DNA of 64,000 bases from Amphibalanus amphitrite (Eukaryota; Arthropoda; Thecostraca; Balanomorpha; Balanidae): positions 1 to 64,000 of the forward strand of contig NW_024883429.1 in NCBI RefSeq assembly GCF_019059575.1, in the 5' to 3' direction. The notes under the pieces were generated by a model. The model saw only the letters and a list, made by a program, of their open reading frames with translations. It did not search any database and was not told the origin of the DNA. Position 1 is the stretch's first letter. Each line of letters starts with the position of its first letter. This document shows, one piece after another, positions 47,660-59,739 of this stretch. Made by a program: the position numbers and the translations under genes.

Positions 47660-49076
47660 CCCTATTCCTGGCGGAGGGGAGCCTCAGGAGCCCCCCCCCC
47701 CCCTGAGGTTTTTTGGTTATTTCTCCCAAACGCTTTGAGCTAGGAAGCTCAAATTTTCTGACTTTTCCCAAAAGGCTTTTACGCAACATTTCTGAATATT
47801 TTGAGTTGATCTGACCTCAGGTCAGGTCACCAGAGGCGGTTTGGTGACCCTACCTCAGAAAAGTTTGCAATCACGCCAGAGCTAGAGTTGTTGACCGATC
47901 AATTTCTTATCTTCAGGCTTTAGTTAGGGTACAAGTATATGCAATTTGTATATCTCAGAATTTTCATATCTGTGACCTGAGGTCAGGCCAGACTCGTGAC
48001 CTTTACATTGCAAGCCTATGGGAAAATATTGAAACGCCTCCTGCTTCGTGTAAACGAGTCAAAACCACCCAATTCTTTCAGTATTATGGAAGATTATCTC
48101 ATCGGTGATGATTCTGGTGCCGCTAATTGACAGGGGCACCGGCAAAGGTCATCTGAGGTCATGTGACGTCATAAATCGTTTTTCTGTCAATAAATCACGA
48201 CATGATGGTGCTAAAGACTTGTAAGTGGTACCAAACTGTCTACCGAGCAACAAGCTTGCTTAGCTCGGTATCCCTTTTCGGTGAGGATCTGACTCCTCCG
48301 GGTATGACTAGGCTCTGTCCCTCTTCAATAATGCAAGCTTTGCATGCGCTTATTACCACTAACCCCTGGATCACTCTCTCCTTCTCACTATTTTCTTTGG
48401 GGATGGAGTAGCGGCCAGTCAAGCTACATTTAGTCTTGACTTCTTTGCCTCTTCTTATGACAATTTACTAACTTACTAAGTATTGTATTTAGCTTTGTTT
48501 TTGTTTGCTTTCCTTTTTCTTAGCAGGGAGTGTCGCGACTTTCTTCATATTTTGTCTTGGGAGGTGTTAACGTAAGGTGCTGTTGTCGCGTGGGTCAGTG
48601 GGTGGACACTTCTGGTCGTCTGATCATGGGCGGCGGCTTAGAAAAAAAAACTGCTCGCCTGGTCAAGGCGCGTCGTTTGGTATGCAGCATGACCATACCC
48701 CACAACCTCATTGATGAATGACCTGACCTTGACCTCAGGTCAAATTTCAAATTGACCTGTGAAGGTCATCACATACTTATTTCGCATCGCCTGGGCGAGA
48801 GCAACAAAAATGTATTGGTTTTATGTCTCTATGTTTCTTAGTTTAAAAGTTATATGGGTAACTAATTCCAAAACATTTTATCGTTGATGACCTCTGGTGA
48901 CCTCAATATTGACCTGACCTGAAAATGTTTTATGTAAAAGTTGTAGATCTTTAAACGACCTATCAAACGCCGTTCGCCATTTGTCGCTGCGATGTGTAGT
49001 TTTTGAGATCTGAAGGGGGGGCCGAATCGGCCCCCCCGCCAGTTTCTTGTCCCGGCGGAGCCCGCCGGGAATAGGG
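47660..49076. mobile_element. TTAA-flanked (piggyBac-like) element, copy 3
   Basis: TTAA at 47656-47659 and 49077-49080; ends CCCTATTCCTGGCGG and inverse of CCCTATTCCCGGCGG. C-run and G-run hairpins near both ends (GGGGCCGAATCGGCCCC at ~49017). Core CTGACCTCAGGTCAGGTCAC at 47810, and TGACCTGACCTTGACC at 48720. About 48235-48690 looks unlike the rest and unlike the sister copies. No recognised ORF. Confidence 0.75.
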
Positions 49077-49080
49077 TTAA

Positions 49081-50236
49081 AGGTTCCGACTTCCGTGTAA
49101 TAACAAAACAACAACTATTCTCATCCACCCATACAGTTCTCAGCTCTGTCTGCCGACGTATTTGCTGAGTCACAATCAGTGCAATTCATCAAGTGACTCT
49201 TGCTTCGCTTCACTGCTTCCAACACGTGATCTTCGTCAATCTGACGCCGCTCCAAGTCCGCTGACCACGTGACTAGTCAAAGACGTGACCGACAAGTCAC
49301 GTGACTTTACGAACTGGTACGGTCAATGTCAAACAACGACTAACGGAGAAGATCACCATAGACTCGTGACCAAGCTAACTCTAAAACATGACCCGAAACA
49401 CAACCTTCAGTGACAAAACGTGACCATCCGGGGCTCTCGTGACAGCGGTGACGCTTGTGAGTGACCGTGACTGTTCGTGACTCAGCGTGACTGCTGTGTG
49501 ATGCGGCGTCACGTGATGCGGCGATCCGTGTTCAGAGTTTGGTTCAGCAGTTGGCCGGACAGAGAGGCTCCAGTAGGAAAGCTCGGGCTTGGAAGTCGAA
49601 AAGGCCGGCTGTTGGGTGGACTTTGTGGAGTCGAGTGGAGTGGAGTGGATTGTTTGTGGAAAGTGGACAGTGGACAAAGAGTGGTGGAGAAGCGACCGTT
49701 GAAGGTGGTCTAAGTGGTGGTCGGTGGAAAGATGGACAGAAAGGGTTGACGCAAAGTTTGAAAGGTGGAAGGACTGAGTGGATAGGTGGACATTAAGGTG
49801 TAGTGAGCCCGGTGGACGAGTAGGGATAAGGTGGAAGGTAGAGGTGCACATAGTGGTGGAAACGTGGATGACCTAAGTGGATTTAGCTTTGCAATTAATG
49901 TAGACAGAGTAATGGACGGTTGACAAAAAAGATTGAAAGGCTAGCGAAATAAGCGGATAGGTGGACGTTCAAGGACTGAAGCTTGAATTTAAGCTGAATA
50001 GTGGAAAGGTGGACAGTGGACGTCAATGAGCAAGAAGTGAAGTGGACACAGACTGCAGAGAGTGGCAGAAGCTGATGATGTGGAAATTTTCACCCGCACT
50101 CAAAGTCGGACATCCTTAGTCACAAACACCTGAGCCGAGCTAATCAACCAAACATGAGTTACGAGCTCGAGAACCAAGGGATGATCCGAGAGAAAATGAG
50201 AAACGATTATTAGTGATATAAAAATCCTATCCGGTC
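49081..50236. repeat. GTGGA-rich degenerate repeat upstream of gene C
   Basis: 49255-49330 has several CACGTGAC/GTCACGTGAC palindromes; 49480-50060 is strongly purine-skewed with irregular GTGGACAGTGG and GGAAAGGTGGA units. The 156-residue minus-strand frame across it mirrors the repeat and is not taken as coding. The start of gene C follows, so promoter sequence may lie here. Confidence 0.5.
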
Positions 50237-53200
50237 ATGTCCATCCCCGGGATACTAGCCCTCTTGATCGACTGGCTGACAGTGACGTCACAGGTTATTG
50301 GTATGACGTCACAGGCTCCTCCTACTGCAGCACCTCTTGCTACAATTGAAGGACTTCCTCAGCTTTCAAGAGCGCAGAACAAACTCCGCGCAAAGCACGG
50401 AGACGGACTCGGTCTACCCGATGTAGATTACAAAGATGACGAGTATGTCAAGTATGGTCACTACGGGTCTTTCTACGGGGATATGGGGGATGGGTATGTC
50501 CACCTGAATGTCGGGTACGGTGACCCGTATACTGGGTATGACCCGCCAAAGGAAGAACACCATGACTATGGCTCTCCAAAAGGCGAACATGGTGTAACAC
50601 ATGTTGAACATACTTCAGTAACCGATGAATACCATGCAGTGGTTGGCGGTCATGGAAGACCTCCTCAGCACGTATACCAGCCTCAAGTGGGCAAATACCA
50701 TCCACAAGCTTATGCCCACGATGGAGGGTTAAGTGATGGATACCAGCACCTACCTGACCACATTGTTACTCACAGTGAGGGCTACAAAACTGTGAGTGGT
50801 GTCGGATATTCCAGTATCGCGGCTCATGGGATAAACAATTATGGAAAAGGACACAACACTGGAAGCTACAACAATGAACTCCACAACAGTAAAGGGTACG
50901 GCAATGAGCTCAAAGATGGCAAAGGAAACGATCATGAAGTCAATGGAGGTTACAACAATATAGGCAACAACCATGCAGGTTACAACACTGGAAGCCACAA
51001 CGGGGTTTGCGGCGAAGGTTACAATGGAGTCTACAATGGAGATTATGCTGGCCACGGGGGTAGCAGCAACTACCACTACCCCACAATATCTTCTTCATGC
51101 GATTGTTCCCGGTACAACACTCTGGCTTTGGCAGCCGCCAGCGCCATCCTCTCTGCCCTCTTCGTTGGAGGAATTTTGGGCCAGGGGGGCGGAGGAGGCG
51201 GGAGATCTTCGACCTTGACCTCGGATGTGACCTCGAGCTTGACCTCGACCTTGAATTCAACGACCACGCTGAAGCTGCCTTTGGAAACGCCGGATCCTCG
51301 CTCAGGGGAAGAGAACGATGACACTATGTGGAGATTAGCATTACGAGTAGTAGAGAATGTAATGTGTGAGGAAGCTGAAAAGACAGAAAATAATGAACAA
51401 AAAGAGAAGAGCAAAAGAGCGAAGAGAAGCGAGAGAACGGGGGATGTCGTGGGAAGGGACGGTAAGCAAATTTTATTATAGTTTCCGTGAATTTACTCTT
51501 TATTTGGTGCATCACTATTGGTGATGCTAAAAGTAAAGAAAACCAATGTAGGTAATTTCTTTCGGTGCACTTTCCTGAGACAGTCAGTTTAGGAACAAAA
51601 ATAACTCTAAAGTTTGGATAAAAATCATGCCATTCCTGACTGAAACATATTCGGTTTTCTGGCAGGTTCTGTATCCGGACCGTTCTGCTCCTGTCTGACC
51701 AGCGGCGCTGGCGTCCTGGCCGCCTTCGGAGCGCTAGCTGCCCTGTTAGCCACCCTCCTGACCCAGACAGGAGTAGCTGGAGGCGGCAGGTCCCTGGCCG
51801 CTGCGGTCTCAGGAAAGAGTGGGGAGCGGACTGGGGAGAGCAGGGAGTACACGCCGCCGGGTCTGCAAGGTGAGGGATCATGAAACATTGATCAGGACAT
51901 ACTTTGTCAATCATCTAATTCTTATGATTCGCATTTGTATGTAGTATGTACCATCAGGACTATAATTCTGAAATGCTATAATTTAGTAGAAAGACTAAAG
52001 TAAACTTTTTCAATAGATACTTCTACTTGCTCAGTGTATCAATGCGTAAATGTCTAAATATCGTAGGCTTATCGCCTTATCATGGGCTAAATCATAGGCG
52101 TCGCCAGCGATTTTCGGTTGGGGGGGGCAAAATCAACTTTTGTGTTAAATCTTGCCTTCCTCCAGTCGTTACTCATTCATTTTACTATCATTCAACGCGC
52201 AATGGTACGAGGAATACGATGGTGACAAGGTTTTCCTTGTAGCTATGACTTGCCATTTTTTTAAAGAAAATTCATTTTCTTTTTAAATTTTTGAACAAAA
52301 AACGACCGGTAGAATCACAATGGCTGCGCTTGCCGACGCACTCTGGAGAGCCCCTGTGCAGACGCTCGTCGCTCATGATCATAAAAAAAGGTTAAACGCT
52401 CAGCTTAATCGAATCACCTTGCTGAAACTTTCATTCACGCATGCATGCAGAGGTTCTACGTAAAATGCATAGGGCTTATCCCAGCCGCCGATTGAAGCTA
52501 AGTTGGGCTTTCGGCGGAGAGTGAAGGTCGGAAGTGTGAATCGGAAGTAATTCATCTTTGCTCCAGTGAGAGGAGGTGTTTTGTTCACACGAGAGTGTAG
52601 TTTCTCGTTTTTCGTGTGCAAAAAGCGCTGCAAACGCGAAGAAAAGACGTTTAACGGAACCAAAATTTCGCACGGCATAGCGGCAAGGGATCCTTTAGCG
52701 ATAGGCTTGGGACTTCCAGGCCAGTTTAGGCCACTCAGGGTCAGTGTGGGCTCTCAGAAGCCTGCTTAGGATCCTGAAGATCGGCGCTGGTCACCCCAAA
52801 TAGTTACGTGTATGTGGTGCTTTAGGGCTTTCCGAGTCCAAGGTGGGACCCTCAGAAGCCAGTGTGGGCGGCGCGGCGGGCGCTAAGAGACCAGGCCCAG
52901 GGTGAGCAGGGAGCCCTCAAATAGCAGTGTGAACCCTGGAGGTCTGTGTAGAATCCCTAAGGACCCTACATAGGGACATAAGAAACATGTGCTGGGACCC
53001 TCAGAGGCATACCTGAGTCGTGACCCCTAAACTGCAGGCTTGGGCTCAGCAAAATCTGTCGCCTCAAAAGCTCGGCTGAGCTATCAGAGGCCTAAGGTTC
53101 TCAGAAATATTTGAAAGTATCCTCAAAGATCCGTGTGGCCCTTCAGAGGTCTACGCATGTGTAAGGTCCTCAAAGAATATCCCTGTATGGGCCCTCAGAG

Positions 53201-53964
53201 AATATGAACACCAGTGGGACTCTCAGAGGCCGGTTTGGGCCCTCTGAAGGCTTCTTAGAGCTCAGTGGAGCTCCTTCGGAGCCTGTGTGAAAAGCAAGCA
53301 GTCATGAGCCCTGTGGCACTTGAACGGTGCTTGAGTCTGTCGCAGACATTTGACGAGAGTTGAGAAAGGCCCGAAGATTTAGTGTCACGCTTTGAACGCA
53401 AATTTTGTATCAGCACTTCAAAAGTTATGAAAATCAGCTATAAAATGTAATAAAGAACCAACGAGGAACATGAAATGAATCACAGTATTGACACTTCCGA
53501 GTCTGGAGTCGTTGTCTTGACGATGTTGGCGACTGCGACTCCGACTCTGGCTTGAACGAGTCTGACCTCACAGGCATTCTCAGAAAGGTACCCCCATTTT
53601 TCCCGACTCCAAAATCTCATCGGATCTGTATCGATCTCAGGGGGTGCCCGGTCCGAGGTTGGGGGGGGGCAAGCTGCCCCGCTTGCCCCCCCGTAGCGAC
53701 GCTAATGGCTAAATATTATGGGCTGGCTTCACATTGCTTTATCGCCTTGTAATACACAATAATCATTCGCTAATAATCCTGATATCCAACAGATGGCAGC
53801 AGGTGGTCAGTAAGTAGTCCAGCCCTGCACCTAGCCGTGGCAATACTGGAGCTGCTTGCAGCGCCGCCTGGTGGCGACCTTTGCATCGCAGAGACTCTCT
53901 GTGGGATAAAGAAGAGAGCAAGACGCCGTGGAGAGCCATTTACCACTGTTGCGCAACTAGCCAG
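50237..53964 (+). CDS. gene C: Gly/His/Tyr-rich paralogue of gene B, last exon missing
   Basis: Exons 50237-51461, 51666-51869 and 53793-53964, phases 1, 1 and 2, the same as gene B. Start MSIPGILALLIDWLTVTSQV gives a signal peptide. Residues ~50-285 are a low-complexity region rich in Gly, Tyr, His and Asn with repeats like YNTGSHNG and KGYGNELKDG. Then SCDCSRYN + hydrophobic + GGGGGGR, a charged tail, exon 2 CSCLTS + hydrophobic + GGGRSL, exon 3 hydrophobic + CIAETLCGIKKRARRRGE and VAQLAR before the donor. A fourth exon with the C-x4-FP-x-C ending of gene B should follow in phase 2, but none was found down to 60 kb. Intron 2 contains the element at 52093-53707. The low-complexity part resembles cuticle or adhesive proteins, but no function can be assigned. 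Confidence 0.68.
52093..53707. mobile_element. hAT-like element in gene C intron 2
   Basis: Ends CATAGGCGTCGCC and inverse of CATTAGCGTCGC; GCTAAAT repeated outside both ends (7 bp, 8 if one shared G is counted). G-run GGGGGGGCAA near left and GGGGGGGGCAAGC / GCTTGCCCCCCC near right. 52700-53300 is a degenerate array of CCTCAGAGGCCNGTGTGGG units, the reverse complement of the array at 24650-26450. No coding capacity. Confidence 0.68.
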
Positions 53965-54679
53965 GTGAAAACTTGGCATAGCTTATTTGGCATAGCTTAT
54001 TACCTAAAAATTTTGCATCATGTGTAAAAATTATGACCACAGGTAATCTATCGTCAGGTCACACCAAATAAGGCCGCAAAAAAGGACTTAACGATCTCGA
54101 CCCTGTCAGGCAAAAAAAAAACTTAGCTAGCCTCGGTTTTTAGTAACTAGGCATGTATATTTGCCACATGGTTTTGGATTTAACTACACATTCTTTTTTA
54201 TCTCGCACCGTATGCGGCGTGGAAACCATAAAACACATTGTGTGGAGGTTCCGAATAAACGCCTGTCTTCCTGTCCAATTGAATCTTACCTAGAGAGGTC
54301 TCGTAGCGATTCTGAACCTGACGCTGTATATACTATATATTTGTTGATGTTGCTTACGTCAATTTCATTGACCTAACTCCACAAAAAAGTAATACTCTAC
54401 TTCACAAAAAGTGCAGGGGTGTGGTAGACCCGCTGTTACTGGAAATGGGGGAGGGTCAGTGGTGGTGGGGGGAACCTCCGACCCCCCCCCCCCCGTCGGC
54501 AACGTCGTTCCTTGCGATCAAAAGGTGACGCATTACGTCATGAGTCAACATCACAAGACTTTCCAGCGGATATGATGTTATATGCAGGATATCGGTAGGT
54601 ACAGGTCTCGCGGGTTTTAGCGGTAGGTTTTGCACCTAGAAAATTTAGTGTACTTCAGGCTATATCTTCGTCGTCTTAA
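53965..54679. other. gene C downstream or intron 3, no supported feature
   Basis: Contains a G-run/C-run around 54470-54497. No exon, RNA gene or element ends identified. Confidence 0.3.
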
Positions 54680-55871
54680 CCCGCGCCCTGCTGGGGGGGG
54701 TGTTTGAACACCCCCCCCCCCTTGTGGTTTTTCGCGAATATCTCAAAAACGGCGGCGCGGAGCGCCGCCGTTTTTGGTACACCTTATCATACATCAATTC
54801 TACACATGTTGTGAAAATTTCAGACCAAGGTCATTCAAGGTCAGGTCACCAGGTCACTTGAAGTGACCTCACCTCATAAAAAGTTTCAATGTCTGTCATA
54901 GCTACACCGAGTGACCGATCGCTTTGAAACTCTCAGCGATTGCTAAGAGTAATAGCATGTACAAAATGTATATCTCAGAATTTTGATATCGATGACCTAA
55001 GGTCAGGTCAATTTTGCGACCTCCCCATTATAAGTCAATGGGAGAAAATTGAAATGCGCCTCTTTTGGACGAAAGACATTATAAACACTCCCAAACACCG
55101 AATTACAAGTGGTTTAGACACAATGAACATGAAAATGGTGTCCGTGACCCTTGTTAGTGCCCTGAGGTCATCTTAGGTCACGAATGGTATCTAACAGTTT
55201 TTCGCAAATAACTTTTGATAGAGGCATGCTAGAGCGATGAAAACACCTTATATGTGTTCAGCTCGACGATACGGATCGACTGATATGCGACATGACCCTT
55301 TCCGGTCAGGTCATGACCTTGACCTGAGGTCAAATTTTCAAGTTGACCTTTCAAGGTCAAGTTATAGTTCATTCGATGCGTCTTGACGAGAGGAACACGA
55401 TGCCGGTGAAAGTAAGCTCGTACAAGGCTTGGGTCAAAAGTTATTGCAGAAAAACTGTTTCCAAAAAATCGGCTATTTTTGCAGTTTTTGCCCCCTGCAG
55501 GCAAAATCGTTGACGTTAGGTCAAATCTGAGAGAATTACTCAGAAAGGGCGTTAATAGGGCTATCGAATGCACTTTTCCGCGGCGCTGTAGCTCTATTGG
55601 TTCCCGAGTTATGCGTTGGCTTCTGGGAAATTTTCGACATTCGACCTGGAAATCGGCGAAATTTTGCCTTCAATGACCTCTGGTGACCTGACCTTTGACC
55701 TGACCAAAAAATTGACCGAAGTGATTTCGTCATTATTTTTTACGCTCTTTCGAACGCCGCCTTCCGCGTATCGCTACGTGGCCCAGGAGCCGAGTTACAA
55801 GGGGGGGGGGGTGTTCAAACACCCCCCCCCCAGCAGGGCGTGGAAATCCAGGACCCCCAGCCGGGCGCGGG
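54680..55871. mobile_element. TTAA-flanked (piggyBac-like) element, copy 4
   Basis: TTAA at 54676-54679 and 55872-55875; ends CCCGCGCCCTGCTGGGGG and inverse of CCCGCGCCCGGCTGGGGG. Hairpins GGGGTGTTTGAACACCCC and GGGGTGTTCAAACACCCC lie at the two ends. AGGTCA half-sites: AAGGTCAGGTCACCAGGTCA at 54837, TGACCTTGACCTGAGGTCA at 55315, TGACCTGACCTTTGACCTGA at 55684. No recognised ORF. Confidence 0.78.
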
Positions 55872-56524
55872 TTAAGCTTTTAAGTGTTGAAGATGCGATC
55901 GACTTGTTGGGTAACAAGCCGGCCATGATCGTGTAAAATGGCTTCATCGTAGATCGATTAGTTTCTGAGATATAACCGGAAATGTAAAAGTGCAAAACCT
56001 ACCGCTTAATCTCGCGAGACCTGTACCTAATGTTCTATTTGTGTCGTATGACTGTGTGTAACTATGGCTGGCAATGACGTCAAAAAACCTAATATCGATG
56101 ACGCCGACAAATGAGGCGGTGTGTAATGCTGAGCTGTGGCATACAATACAGAACATTTAAAAGTTTGTGGTGTCCCTTGTATGCTCGCGCATCCCGTCTA
56201 TTGTACGGCCCTATAGCAAAGGATTGGTTGGTTAGCCGATGTGTTTTTGGTAAGTATAATAACTTTAAATGACACTTATCCAGTAAAATGACTAAAATAG
56301 AAATGAGAAGAGTTCGTGCGGACACTTTGCCAATGGTTTTCGACAGCCATAAGACGTATAGGTACTCATGAATGCCGATTAATTATTGAGATGTCGGCAA
56401 CTAACCACTTAATACCTGGACGGCCGTACCTACGTATTTTAGTCACCAAGTTTTGTAAAAAAAAGTAAAAAACATGCCACAACATACGCTCCCTCTCAAA
56501 TTATAGAGAGCGTGGGCGGTGAGC

Positions 56525-56749
56525 TCACCTCACTCCCCCTGTGGTCATATAATCGAAGTCGTTGAAGCCCGGTTTCTCCGAGCAAAAGTGCTGGGGACCG
56601 GTGCCCCATCCGGTTCCATCAGCCGTGGCTTCACTGCCACCCCCTCGCCAATGCCTCGGCGCAGTTCTCGCAACTTTGACCGCTTCCGTGACGGCACATC
56701 CGCTGCCTGGTGTGATAAGCACGGTGCCAGGGAAGCAGAGGACAAGCAC
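56525..56749 (-). CDS. possible exon of an unknown minus-strand gene
   Basis: GC-rich island in AT-rich sequence. On the minus strand a CACCAG acceptor is followed by two open frames: one reads SRKRSKLRELRRGIGEG ... ending TSII and a stop, the other ends FCSEKPGFNDFDYMTTGG before a GTGAGC donor. I recognise neither. It could instead be gene C exon 4 on the plus strand, but no C-x4-FP-x-C ending is found. Confidence 0.22.
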   Translation of the reverse strand: MLVLCFPGTVLITPGSGCAVTEAVKVARTAPRHWRGGGSEATADGTGWGTGPQHFCSEKPGFNDFDYMTTGGVR

Positions 56750-57057
56750 GGGGTTTACCCGACCGTGCCCTGTTTTTACTTTTATTCTTTATTGCTGAAT
56801 TTTAAAGTCCCTGGAACCAGCTGTTAACCCACGCCCCGTAGGGGAGGGGACGAAACTGCCATTTTGGACCAAAAACAAGGCTTTGCGAGAACAGCTATCA
56901 GGCACACGGTTATAGGTATATGTATGATAGAAAAAATACGTACAACAATATGTGTAGAATTTACAGGGCATCAAAAGTGTAATGTCAGATTTTTGAAAAA
57001 TTCCGGACTTTGGCCCTTAAAATTAAAAATCATTTTTTAATATATTGCATAATTAAG

Positions 57058-58010
57058 TGGAGGAAAGTGGGGTAAGACAGTCAGGGTAGGTAAGACGGGC
57101 ACCCCTTCTGCAGACCAAACCAATAGCACTACGAGCGAGATAAATTAGGACCAGAATTCATGCCTTTCCCACTACACATCACCATTGAAGTCTGGTGAAT
57201 TTGTATTCAGTCGATAATCTCTTATTTTGATTTCTTTAAAACACTCATTCACATTGAAAACATCCATAATGTATTGTGCAAGGTTTTGTGTGCAGCACTA
57301 TAGAGTTAAATACTCGCAATCACTTGTGGTACACTCATATGACACCAGTGTTCATTTACTGCGGATTTGCTTTGTCTGCATCAAATTGTCCACAGAGAAA
57401 AATCGTGCTGAACTTCTGACATTGAGTTTGGGGTAAGACGGGCAACTATGAATCAAATGGGTCGGTAATGGTGAAAATATTTTTGTTGCTGTAGGAAAAA
57501 AAGAAGCATTTCTAATAATATGTTCGATTCCGATATTCACAGACATGTTAGCAATATTCCTTCGGCACAGCTTATTCCCGAATAATGAATGTGACAAACG
57601 GTTCTACATGGCTTCTGAACATAGGGCCTATATACGAGCATACGCCTTCTACACGAATCTCGTATACCTACTGCCATTTCCGAAGCACTTGAGACCAACG
57701 AGCGACTGTATCAATGCGGCTAATCTCGATCATTTGTTGCGAGCTGTGCTGGTCGGTGAAAGAAGCTGGCTGTCTTGCCCTACCCATGTGACCGTCTTAC
57801 CCCATGGGGTGGGGTAAGACGGGTTTTTGCAAGGTTTTGCAAAAATAGCTGCAGTTTATTTGTTGAATCAGGTCTAAGTCTCATCTTCTGGCAAATGGAA
57901 GTAAAATTTCTAAAAAAGGTTTTCGCTCAGTTTCCCGTTTCTATGATGTTTCTAACCGGCCGAAAAATGGCTCCAAAGTTGAGGTGCCCGTCTTACCCCA
58001 CTAGCCCCTA
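57058..58010. mobile_element. inverted-repeat element with GTGGGGTAAGACGGGC repeats
   Basis: Left GGAAAGTGGGGTAAGAC, right inverse of TAGGGGCTAGTGGGGTAAG. GGGGTAAGACGGGC recurs inside (57430, 57810) and at both ends. No coding capacity. Terminal style similar to 36208-37425, so likely one superfamily. Confidence 0.6.
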
Positions 58011-58399
58011 CCATTTTTTTCCAATTTTGACAAACTAATACATATTATAAATTTAAAGGTCTTCCATCGTCATACCAAATTTCAATTTTTGGGAAATGTA
58101 TAGCGAAAGAATTGGCAATTTATTACGTGTAATGTTCAAACTAATTTTCTGTTCTAGACCAGGTGGCGTAAAACTAAGACCAGGATTAGATTCTCCGTGA
58201 GAAGCTTAATCGAATATATACCCACTGTATGCAAAAATATCCAGTTGAAGTTTGACTTTTTTACCTGAGCTTTACTATAGAACGTAAACTCAACTGGCCC
58301 CAATGGTCACATCACCCATATCATTGAATTTGAATTACGAAACTGACCATAAAACATACACCACAACACCCTAGTATACACCTTTCTACTCTCAAATTA

Positions 58400-59725
58400 A
58401 AAGAAAATCACACCCAAACTAAAAATGGTCACATTCAACATCCAAATAAAAAATTCACATTCGATTTAAAAACGTTCACATCCAAATTAAAAAGGTCACA
58501 TTCTAAGTAAAACTTTGTCCCGTGAGGCCTTTTCCTGCCTCATATCTTGGTAACCGCTTGACCATTCCAATGTGTATCACAGTTGGGGTGCTATTGCACA
58601 TTGACATGCGCACAATCAGAGCACACGCTTGCGCACGTGCAAATTGGGGCCCTAACTGAAATCAACGAGATAACCAAATTATCCTGTCCCTAACAAAATA
58701 CGAACTTTCAGCCCATCGGCCTACGACCTAACCATTATTGAGATATATGTAGAATTCGGTTCAGCACGTGCGCACGTGCAAAGTGAGACAGCAACTGATT
58801 TGTTCAGGTCACCCATATTAGAGTTGCAAAGTTTTCCCAATGGGCTGCTACCGGCACCGCCCCGCCCCACAAAATTTTTCTGGGATACCGGCATGCTACC
58901 ACGCCCCAAGCAAAAAAACCGCCAAATTACCGACATACTAAAAAACCTGCATTCTTGATTCTGGCTTTCCCCTACATGAGATGCCACATTTTGGCAATTT
59001 CAGTAACCGCCCCACCCAGCACCTCTTACTGTTCAAAGTTTGAATCATATGCTGATATTTTTTTGTGCAAAATAAAAAATACCGGCATGCTACCGGCAAG
59101 ACATGCCAGATACCACGAAAAAACCTGCGGTAGTGAAAAATTACCGGCATGCCGGTAGTGCGGTAGGGAAATTTTGCAACTCTAACCCATATAGCCGGTC
59201 CCTATCTGTATACCAGCTCTGAGCGCACGTGCAATAGCACCCTAACTGTAATACACGAGAATGAACCCATATATATAGGTATGTAGTTGTACATTGTGCA
59301 AGCCATATGAGTTTCAAAACAATCGTCCCAGTGATTGCGGAGTCTGTGAGCGAGACCTTTTAAGCACTCAGGATTCAGCATTTGGCACGCGCCGGCACGG
59401 TTACCCGGTTACCCAATACCTAGTCGCATTATATTTTTAAATGAACGGACTATCTAATGCTCAAGATCTCTCATAGACCAGTTAAGCGGTTGCAAATATG
59501 TGAGATTACAAAAAGCTTCAAAAAGTTTTAATTTGAATGCGCCCTTTTTATTTGGATGTGAATTTTTAAGTTTGAATGTAAACATTTTAATTAAGCTGTG
59601 AAATTTTTAATATGGAAGTGATCTTTTTTTTAATTTGTACATATGTGACCTTTTTGAATATTAATGTGGCCTTTTTCAATTTGATTTTGAATCATTTTAG
59701 TTTGACAATGAAAATGTGTACTTGG
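58400..59725. mobile_element. element with inverted subterminal arrays of TTCACATNCAAATTAAAA
   Basis: About 58415-58512 has five to six units like TCACATTCAACATCCAAAT; 59515-59720 has the inverse units (ATTTGGATGTGAATTTTTAA). Between them, 58540-58800 shares CACGTGCGCACGTGCAA and a TATCTTGGTAACCGCTTGACC stretch with the element at 25395-26064. A hAT element is nested at 58819-59184. Exact ends and target duplication were not resolved. Confidence 0.5.
58819..59184. mobile_element. small hAT element with 8-bp target duplication
   Basis: Ends TAGAGTTGCAAA and inverse, 366 bp, flanked by ACCCATAT at 58811-58818 and 59185-59192. Inner sequence has GCTACCGGCA / TGCCGGTAG repeats in both orientations. 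Too short for a transposase. Confidence 0.85.
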
Positions 59726-59739
59726 GTTCAGATTGAGAC

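Noticed and set aside
49381-49851. 156-residue minus-strand frame rich in His, Ser and Thr
   Set aside because: Mirror of a GTGGA-rich degenerate repeat; no domain, signal or splice context.
56519-56827. Plus-strand frame as exon 4 of gene C
   Set aside because: Lacks the conserved ending and has no convincing acceptor in phase 2.
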